Assembly (NCBI RefSeq): GCF_009602465.1
Contig: NZ_WBKP01000007.1
Location: 1 to 64,000, forward strand
Source of the DNA: Cumulibacter manganitolerans
GTDB lineage: Bacteria; Actinomycetota; Actinomycetes; Mycobacteriales; Antricoccaceae
DNA length: 64,000 nt
Direction of reading: 5' to 3'
Shown: positions 58,329 through 64,000 of the stretch, in pieces
Layout: every line of letters begins with the position of its first letter
Numbering within the stretch: position 1 is the first letter of the stretch
Position numbers and translations under genes: made by a program
Notes under the pieces: generated by a model
The model's database searches: none
The model's input: the letters and a program-made list of their open reading frames with translations, nothing else
Told to the model about the DNA's origin: nothing

Positions 58329-59927
58329 GTGTCAGCGAACAAGCGTGCACGGCAGATCCGAACCATTGCGGCGCTCGGCGCCTCAGCGCTGCTGCTCGCC
58401 GCCTGCGGCGGCGCCCCGAACCGCGAGACGTCCAAGGAGGTTGCCGAAGAGTTCTCGAACAAGATCAAGCTCGCCGACGATTACGACCCCAACGGTCATT
58501 TCTCGTACTCGTACAGCGTCATGACGCCCGGCTGGGATCCGATCAAGAGCGTCTCCGGCTTCGACTTCGTCACGCTCGCCCCGGTCTACGACCGGCTGGC
58601 GTTCAATGCTCCCGACGGCACGGTCAAGCCGATGCTCGCGACCGACTGGGAAACCAGTGACGACGGCAAGGCGCTGGTGATGAAGCTGCGCGAGGGCGTG
58701 ACGTTCTCCGACGGGACGCCGTTCAACGCAGAGGCCGTCAAGGTGAATCTCGAGCGCGCGAAGGGCCAGGGCAGCCGGATCGCGACCGAGATCGAGCAGC
58801 TCGACGCGGTGGAGGTCCTCGATCAGTACACCGTCAGGCTGGTCGCGGACTCCGGCCTCGGTGCGCTGCTGACGGCGATGGCCGAGCGTCCGGGCATGAT
58901 GGTCTCTCCGGCGGCGGCCGCCGCCGGGACGCTGGATACGCAGCCGGTCGGCGCCGGCGCGTACACCGTGACGTCGTTCAAGGCGGGAGACACCGCGTCG
59001 TACGCCAAGCGAGCGGGGTACTGGGACCCCGACGCGCAGCGGGTCGCCACCATGGACATCAAGCTGATGACCGATGATCAGACCCGGCTCAATGCGCTGA
59101 ACTCCGGTGAGGTCGACGGGGCCGTGATGCGGCCGCCGCAGGTCAAGACCGCGGTCGCCGACGGGCTGACCGTCACCGCGGCGCCGTCCTCGGTGTACAT
59201 GTACCTGCTGGTGAACTCGGCGAAGGAGCCGTTCGACGATCCCAAGGTGCGCGAGGCACTGAACTACGCGGTCGACCGCGTCGAGATCGGCGACGGCTTC
59301 TTCGAGGGGCTGTGCACCCCGCAGATCCAGCCCTGGCCGAAGAGCAGCTGGGCGTACAACGAGGAGATCGGCGACGGCCTCGACATCTGGCCGCACGACG
59401 TGGAGAAGGCCAAGAAGCTGCTGAAGGAGGCGGGCGTCGGCGACGGGTTCGCGATGCCGGCCGTGACGACCAACGTCACCTACACCGTGCAGCTGTCGGA
59501 AGTGCTGCAGGAGCAGCTCAGCGAGGTCGGCATCGACATGTCGATCGAGCAGGTGCCTACGCCGCAGGTGGTGGAGAGCTTCTCGGTCGCCAAGACGGTC
59601 GTCGGCAACGTGAACCCGTATTCCGGCAGTGCCGACCCGCACGGTGTCGCCTCGCGGTACCTGCTGCCGGGATCGATCTACAGCGTCGGCAACCCTCCGG
59701 CGCAGTCCACCCTTGACCTCGCACTGAAGGCATCGACGCCGGTCGATGCAAAGGACCGGGCGCCGATCTACCACGAGATGATGCAGGACATGGTGGACAA
59801 CCCGAACCACATGATCACTCTCTGCCAGCTGAAGGTGCTCAGCGCCTTCAACGACAACGTCTCCGGCTTCGAGCTCGGCTCGACGGGATTCCCCGACCTT
59901 CGGGGAGTGGCGGTCGCCAAGGAGTAG
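58329..59927 (+). CDS. ABC transporter substrate-binding lipoprotein (SBP_bac_5)
   Basis: A 532-residue extracytoplasmic solute-binding protein. It has a lipoprotein signal peptide with lipobox LAAC (cysteine C26), then the family-5 signature region LATDWETSDDGKALVMKLREGVTFSDGTPFNAEAV. The C-terminal domain contains NSAKEPFDDPKVREALNYAVDR. Family members bind oligopeptides, nickel or other solutes. No permease or ATPase genes are adjacent; both neighbours lie on the other strand. It is therefore an orphan that must use distant transport components. GTG 58329 is chosen; GTG 58317 is possible. Confidence 0.9.
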   Translation: MSANKRARQIRTIAALGASALLLAACGGAPNRETSKEVAEEFSNKIKLADDYDPNGHFSYSYSVMTPGWDPIKSVSGFDFVTLAPVYDRLAFNAPDGTVKPMLATDWETSDDGKALVMKLREGVTFSDGTPFNAEAVKVNLERAKGQGSRIATEIEQLDAVEVLDQYTVRLVADSGLGALLTAMAERPGMMVSPAAAAAGTLDTQPVGAGAYTVTSFKAGDTASYAKRAGYWDPDAQRVATMDIKLMTDDQTRLNALNSGEVDGAVMRPPQVKTAVADGLTVTAAPSSVYMYLLVNSAKEPFDDPKVREALNYAVDRVEIGDGFFEGLCTPQIQPWPKSSWAYNEEIGDGLDIWPHDVEKAKKLLKEAGVGDGFAMPAVTTNVTYTVQLSEVLQEQLSEVGIDMSIEQVPTPQVVESFSVAKTVVGNVNPYSGSADPHGVASRYLLPGSIYSVGNPPAQSTLDLALKASTPVDAKDRAPIYHEMMQDMVDNPNHMITLCQLKVLSAFNDNVSGFELGSTGFPDLRGVAVAKE

Positions 59928-59945
59928 GGCGCGGACGGCGGCGTC

Positions 59946-60560
59946 CTAGGCCGGTTCGACGGTGCGACGCATGACGGTGTTCTTCAGCCCCTTGGGGCGG
60001 ACGAACTCGAAGCCGGCGCGTTCGTACACGGCGCGGGTGCCGTTGTAGAGGAACGACGAGGACAGCCGCCGCTCGCCGGGTATGTGCGGATACCCCTCCA
60101 CCACGCCGCCGCCGGCCTGCGCGATCAGGTCGAGCGCGCCGTGCAGGGCGGTGGTGACCAGCCCGTGCTGCCGGAACCGCCGGTCGACGAAGACGCAGGT
60201 GATCCGATAGTCCGGCTCGGCGTCCTGCGCGGCCGCGAGATCGGCCAGGTACTGCTTGCGGTGGTGGATGTTGGGCAGCTCCGCGGGCGTTCCGTACTGT
60301 GCCCACGCGATCGCCTCGTCGCCGTCGTCCCCTGGACGAACGACGAGGGCAGCATGCGCGGCGCCCGTCGCGACGAGCTGCTGCTTGAACGCTCGGCTGC
60401 CGTCGTAGCCCTTCGCGCGTTCCGCGCAGGCGGGGTGGAACCAGGTGCACCAGCACCCGCCGAAGATGCCGTTGTGCCGCTCGACGAGCGCGGCGAACAG
60501 GTCCCACGTATCGACGGCGAGGGGCTTGATCGTCGTCGCGCCGGGCTCCCGAGTCGCCAT
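59946..60560 (-). CDS. GNAT family acetyltransferase with CWC motif
   Basis: A 204-residue acetyltransferase with the N-terminal signature LFAALVERHNGIFGGCWCTWFHP and a GNAT core: CVFVDRRFRQHGLVTTALHGALDL, ending FLYNGTRAVYERAGFEFVRP. The acetyl-CoA loop reads RQHGL, a variant of RxxGxG/A. The CWC-containing segment is shared by a conserved bacterial subfamily of unknown substrate. It starts at ATG 60560 and is convergent with the binding-protein gene. Confidence 0.84.
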   Translation of the reverse strand: MATREPGATTIKPLAVDTWDLFAALVERHNGIFGGCWCTWFHPACAERAKGYDGSRAFKQQLVATGAAHAALVVRPGDDGDEAIAWAQYGTPAELPNIHHRKQYLADLAAAQDAEPDYRITCVFVDRRFRQHGLVTTALHGALDLIAQAGGGVVEGYPHIPGERRLSSSFLYNGTRAVYERAGFEFVRPKGLKNTVMRRTVEPA

Positions 60561-60634
60561 GGGGCGACGGTACACCGCGGGCCGCGCCGCCGGCGAGCGC
60601 GCTGCTCCGCAGCCGGGAACGTCAACCAAGCGGA

Positions 60635-61690
60635 CTAGCGAGCGCCCCCCGATCCCCGCGTCCGCCCCTCGCGCGCGCGCCTGATGGTGCGCCACGCGTG
60701 GTAGGCCAGATCGCTGGACCACGCCTCCAGGCATCGGTGAGGGTACATCGTCGCAGCTCCACTGAGCTTGTACCGCTGGAGTCCTGTGCCCCAGTCGACG
60801 GCCGAGATCACCGGATCGCCGTGTGCCATGCGGATCACCTCGGCGTTGGCCAACGCGCCAGCGCTGTACCGCATCCACTCCGGCGCCATGCGGTTGGAGT
60901 AGACGTCGAGGATGTCCGCGCTCTGTAGACAGAGGGCGTAACCGGCGAGCTCCGAGTTCAGCCGGTGGGTGAGAAGGCGGCAGCTCCCGTCTTGTGCGAG
61001 GGCGTGCACCATGTCTGCGAAGTACTGGCGGTAGCCGGCGTCCGCGAGCAGCGAGACATTCTGGCCCAGCTGGATGGTCCTGCGTTGATAGAGCGCGATC
61101 AGCTCCGGGACGATCGCGCTGATCTCGCTCGCATCCGACGTCCATCGCATCTCGCTGCGCAGGCTGTCCCGCTTGATGCGATTACGCGCCTTGGCAAGGG
61201 CGGAGCGGGTGTTGGGCGAGAGATGGGCGTTCAGGGGAGTGCCCTCCTGGAACACCAGCCGGGGCGAGTACTGCCGCGAGCTGACAGCGCGAGGCACCTC
61301 GCGCATCAGCGCGACCAACACGGGGTCGGTGATCTCCAGATAATCCAACCGCAAGACCCAGGGTGCGCGAAGCGCGCGAAGATGCCGGTGGACCGCGGCG
61401 GCCAGAGCGCGCGCGCTGACGGTGTCGACCGCCGGGAGCGCGCTGGGCAGACTGCTCTCACCGATGGTGCCGACCCGGTAGCCGAATCGACGCCGCGCGC
61501 GCACCAGCGGCGCGGCGCCGACCAACGCGCCGTTCCGGCGCAGCAGGACGGTCCACGGCGTCAGCTCGCGGTGATGGCGCAACCAGGCGAGCGTGGGCAG
61601 CCACCGGGCGGTGGCCGGCGCCCGGGTCCTCGCCAGCAGGCATTCCACCTCTGCGGCGCGCGCCTGAAGCGCCTCGAGCCCGACGACCAC
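60635..61690 (-). CDS. GNAT-fold (BioF2/FemAB-like) acyltransferase
   Basis: A 351-residue protein with two GNAT-like halves, as in the acetyltransferase_6/FemAB group: LLRRNGALVGAAPLVRARRRFGYRVGTIG in the first half, and NTRSALAKARNRIKRD plus YALCLQSADILDVYSNRMAPEWMRYSAGALANAEVIR in the second. Relatives acylate polysaccharides or amino sugars or add amino acids to peptidoglycan. The basic C-terminus (RREGRTRGSGGAR-like) may associate with membrane. The substrate is unknown. Confidence 0.75.
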   Translation of the reverse strand: MVVGLEALQARAAEVECLLARTRAPATARWLPTLAWLRHHRELTPWTVLLRRNGALVGAAPLVRARRRFGYRVGTIGESSLPSALPAVDTVSARALAAAVHRHLRALRAPWVLRLDYLEITDPVLVALMREVPRAVSSRQYSPRLVFQEGTPLNAHLSPNTRSALAKARNRIKRDSLRSEMRWTSDASEISAIVPELIALYQRRTIQLGQNVSLLADAGYRQYFADMVHALAQDGSCRLLTHRLNSELAGYALCLQSADILDVYSNRMAPEWMRYSAGALANAEVIRMAHGDPVISAVDWGTGLQRYKLSGAATMYPHRCLEAWSSDLAYHAWRTIRRAREGRTRGSGGAR

Positions 61691-61858
61691 CTCGGAGGAG
61701 AGTCCGAGGGCTCCGCCGTCGAGCCTTCATGGGCGGGAGCGACTGCCGGCCGCCGACGTCCCGGTACCGCTGGGTCACCAGGCCGCACTGTGTCCCCCTC
61801 CTGGCAATGGCCCTGCAGGACCGGCGCGTTGTGGCCACAAGATACCCAAATCCGAGGC

Positions 61859-62755
61859 TCAGGTCCGGCGGGAATCTGAGGTCGTCGGGTACCAGTCGGC
61901 GATCGCGCGGCCGATCTCGTCAGGGGAGTCCTCCTGGATGAAGTGGATGCCTGCGACCGTCACCTCTTGCTGGTTGGGAAACGTGCGCGCGAACTCGCGC
62001 TGTGGCCCCGTCAGGATCGAGCCCGGCTCGGCGTTCACGAACAGCTTGGCCACCGGACTCGCGGCGAGCCAGTTGCTGTAGTCGTTGACGATCTGGCAGA
62101 CATCAGCCGGTTCGCCCTCGATCGGTATCTCGCGCGGCCAAGTGAGGGTGGGCCGGCGATCTTCGCCCGGTTCGAGGAAGGGTGCGCGGTAGACGTCCAT
62201 CTCAGCGCTGGTGAGAGGGCGTAGGACCGAGGCGGGAAGGACGCGCTCGACGAACATGTTCTTCTCCAGGATCAGCCTTTCCCCGGCCTCGGACCGGAAT
62301 CCCTGGAACACGCCGCGCGCCGCCTCCGGCCAGTCCTCCCAGGTGACCTCACGGACGATTCCTTCCATGTAGACGATTCCTTGCACGGCGTCGCGATGAC
62401 GGTTGGCCCAGTCGAAGCCGAGGGCCGACCCCCAGTCGTGCACGACCAAGGTGACCCGCTCGGTGACGCCCAGCTGCTCGAGGAGCTCGTCGAGGTAGCG
62501 ACGGTGCTCGACGAACCGATAGCTGCCGGGTCCAGAATCCGCGAGCTTCTGCGAGTCGCCCATCCCGATCAGGTCCGGGGCGATGCACCGGCCGAGCGCC
62601 TGGACGTGGGGGATCACGTTCCGCCAGAGGTAGGAGGACGTGGGGTTGCCGTGCAGGAAGACGATCGGATCTCCGTTACCGACCTCCGCGTACGCCATGC
62701 GACGCCCCAGCACGTCCGCGAACTTCTTCTCCAGTGGCTTTTCGGACGACGGCAC
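61859..62755 (-). CDS. Haloalkane dehalogenase (HLD-II type)
   Basis: A 298-residue alpha/beta-hydrolase dehalogenase that hydrolyses carbon-halogen bonds. All five key residues are visible at the expected DhaA/LinB positions: nucleophile D107 and halide-binding W108 ([11 protein letters not shown]), second halide ligand N37 ([11 protein letters not shown]), catalytic acid E131 (YMEGIV) and base H271 ([14 protein letters not shown]). E131 as acid defines the HLD-II subfamily. GTG 62755 gives a family-standard length. No haloalkane-degradation partners are nearby, so the natural substrate is unknown. Confidence 0.93.
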   Translation of the reverse strand: MPSSEKPLEKKFADVLGRRMAYAEVGNGDPIVFLHGNPTSSYLWRNVIPHVQALGRCIAPDLIGMGDSQKLADSGPGSYRFVEHRRYLDELLEQLGVTERVTLVVHDWGSALGFDWANRHRDAVQGIVYMEGIVREVTWEDWPEAARGVFQGFRSEAGERLILEKNMFVERVLPASVLRPLTSAEMDVYRAPFLEPGEDRRPTLTWPREIPIEGEPADVCQIVNDYSNWLAASPVAKLFVNAEPGSILTGPQREFARTFPNQQEVTVAGIHFIQEDSPDEIGRAIADWYPTTSDSRRT

Positions 62756-62878
62756 GGCGGCTCCATTCCTGGTCGGGAAGCTCGGCTGCCCTGCGGTGCG
62801 TCGGGAGGGTCCCACCAGCGGCAGCGCATCGGCTAGGTCGGTTCTACCACCTGACCGACTCCGAGCACGAGCCCGCGT

Positions 62879-62957
62879 TCTCCGGAAAACGTCAGCCAGG
62901 AGACCCGCTGTCCACCCGGGGTGATCAGGTGGCACCCGGTACGTCGTTTTCCGGAGA
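62879..62957. repeat. 79-bp segment bounded by 13-bp inverted repeats
   Basis: TCTCCGGAAAACG at 62879-62891 is the exact reverse complement of 62945-62957. The segment sits in the 421-bp gene-free region 62756-63176 upstream of the dehalogenase gene. It could be a miniature mobile element, an operator pair or a structured leader. No clear target-site duplication is seen, and the rest of this region shows no gene. Confidence 0.7.
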
Positions 62958-63176
62958 GCCGCGGCCGCCGAACGGGCCGCACGGCCAGGCGCAGAGCGAA
63001 AACCGCTGATCAGAGCCATGAATTGCCCGGGTTCCAGATTGCGGCGGTGCTGCTGAGCCCACTACCGTGAGGACCGGGGACCGTATTTCCACGGTGTTGG
63101 AACGTGTCCTGGTTGTGCTAGGGCATGCGGTTCCCGAAACGGTCCACAGAAGTAACGTTCTCGGAAAGGAATTGCC

Positions 63177-63695
63177 ATGAAGCGACTCGGTACCATCGTG
63201 TCGGCAGCGGTGATGATGCTCGGAATGGGCACCGCCGCGTACGCCGCGACCACCGTCGATCTCGACAATGCGCCCAACGGAACCCACTTCGTGAAGGGAA
63301 CGACCGCCGACTGCACCGTCGACGGGGGAGTCGTCACCTGCGGGTCGTACGAGCTCGCGGGCGTCGGCAACATCGATGCGACCGCAAGCCTCGACGCCAC
63401 CTACGCGGCGACGGTCAACTGCCGCAACCACGGCGGACAGGTCGTGGAGTCGCACTCGCAGTCCACCTCGGTGGCGTCCAGCACCGGTGCGCTGTCACCG
63501 GAGAACGGGCGTCTGACGGTCCCCACGCTGACGTCCGGCATGACACCCAGCGCTGCGCAGTTCGAGGAGCAGGCGACCTGTCCCAACCCCAACTGGACCA
63601 GTGAGGTCGACGCGAGCAGCATCGCGCTGACCGGCTACACCTACACGCTCAGCTTCGACGGCTACACCGAGCCGGCGGTCACCATCACCGGCTGA
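63177..63695 (+). CDS. Secreted protein of unknown function
   Basis: A 172-residue exported protein with signal peptide MKRLGTIVSAAVMMLGMGTA and a likely cleavage after AYA23. The mature part of about 149 residues is beta-rich, threonine/serine-rich and has four cysteines (DCTVDGGVVTC, NCRNHGG, ATCPNPNW) that probably form two disulfides. No known domain is recognised. GGAAAGGA precedes ATG 63177 and a strong hairpin follows the stop, so it is a single-gene transcript. A GAAAC-N15-CGTT pattern upstream (63136-63159) hints at an ECF-sigma promoter, but it is too close to the ribosome site to be sure. Confidence 0.82.
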   Translation: MKRLGTIVSAAVMMLGMGTAAYAATTVDLDNAPNGTHFVKGTTADCTVDGGVVTCGSYELAGVGNIDATASLDATYAATVNCRNHGGQVVESHSQSTSVASSTGALSPENGRLTVPTLTSGMTPSAAQFEEQATCPNPNWTSEVDASSIALTGYTYTLSFDGYTEPAVTITG

Positions 63696-63715
63696 CGTCA
63701 CCGATGCCGGCAGAG

Positions 63716-63749
63716 GCTGCGGGGTTGCGCTGGAGCGCAGCCCCGCAGC
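63716..63749 (+). terminator. Hairpin terminator
   Basis: A 15-bp stem (63716-63730 with 63735-63749, one G-U pair in RNA) and loop TGGA lies 20 bp past the secreted protein stop. It ends in ATTCGG. Confidence 0.8.
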
Positions 63750-63811
63750 ATTCGGCCGAACTCAGGCGGACGGTGAGGCCGCGACAGTCGGGCAGCGCGC
63801 ACCTGAGCATG

Positions 63812-64000
63812 TCAGACGCCGAGGTGGTCCAGCGCTCTGATGAAGTACTCGGCAAACAATGGGGGATTCTCGGCCATCGAGAAATGTCCTTGTCCGGCCA
63901 TCTCCCAGAACGTCGCGCCGGGGATGCGCGAGGCGGTCGCAGCCGACATGGCCGGCGTGCAGGAATAGTCGTATTCCCCGGTCATCATCACGACGGGACA
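63812..64000 (-). CDS. Alpha/beta hydrolase, C-terminal part only
   Basis: The window ends inside this minus-strand gene; 62 C-terminal residues are present. They contain a strand and turn PVVMMTGEYDYSCTP with the catalytic-acid-type aspartate, then EMAGQGHFSMAENPPLFAEYF with the catalytic-histidine position (GHFSM). This is the typical end of a small alpha/beta hydrolase. The stop lies at 63812-63814. Nothing can be said about the N-terminal part or substrate. Confidence 0.75.
   Translation of the reverse strand, partial: CPVVMMTGEYDYSCTPAMSAATASRIPGATFWEMAGQGHFSMAENPPLFAEYFIRALDHLGV

Overview
The window is GC-rich, densely coded chromosomal DNA from an actinobacterium. A mycothione reductase, F420-dependent and PPOX-type oxidoreductases, frequent GTG starts, many stop/start overlaps, a HelR-type RNA polymerase recycling ATPase, two candidate DosR boxes and several apparently leaderless start sites all point to Actinomycetia. 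The genus cannot be named from the sequence. About 70 protein genes are supported. I saw no rRNA, tRNA, CRISPR array, transposase or prophage.

Layout: 1-374, short repeats beside coaA. 0.4-6.5 kb, housekeeping and thiol/cysteine metabolism (coaA, a channel-like protein, mtr, cysK-cysE, an M50-type membrane protease, DUF1992). 6.5-12 kb, a lysine/piperidine-6-carboxylate catabolic pair with a divergent LysR regulator, then an LLM oxidoreductase and a rhodanese. 12-23.6 kb, acyl-CoA synthetase, MFS transporter with universal stress protein, secreted trypsin-like protease, mutarotase, 3-oxoacid CoA-transferase, cation efflux and transglutaminase genes. 23.8-38.3 kb, acyl-CoA metabolism: thiolase-like protein with DUF35 partner, twin MaoC hydratase, thioesterase, acyl-CoA dehydrogenase and a GNAT-NUDIX fusion, interrupted at 28.24-28.85 kb by a gene-free block of nested inverted and direct repeats related to those at the left edge. 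38.3-45.1 kb, helR, then a type III polyketide synthase - ICMT-like methyltransferase - FAD oxidoreductase operon with a divergent UbiA prenyltransferase, resembling the srsABC phenolic-lipid pathway. 45-51.4 kb, hydrolases, a ParA-type ATPase with a zinc-ribbon partner, small oxidoreductases, and an MFS-GntR pair with a well-formed promoter/operator. 51.5-53.6 kb, a polyhydroxyalkanoate unit (granule protein, synthase, GNAT). 53.6-56.8 kb, a dormancy-type island (double-domain universal stress protein, phosphoribosyltransferase, erythromycin esterase) with DosR-like boxes. 56.8-64 kb, a tiny GPGG membrane protein, a quinone-oxidoreductase-like enzyme, an orphan peptide-type binding lipoprotein, two GNAT proteins, a complete haloalkane dehalogenase, a secreted protein of unknown function and the 3' end of an alpha/beta hydrolase.

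The strongest leads are: the srs-like quinone/phenolic-lipid cluster with an added prenyltransferase; the dormancy island, which has the two halves of the mycobacterial Rv2030c fusion as adjacent overlapping genes; the two related repeat blocks; a probable single-base frameshift at 25892-25896 that removes a family-typical stop; and a thiolase-like protein that lacks the nucleophilic cysteine and is encoded next to a DUF35 protein.
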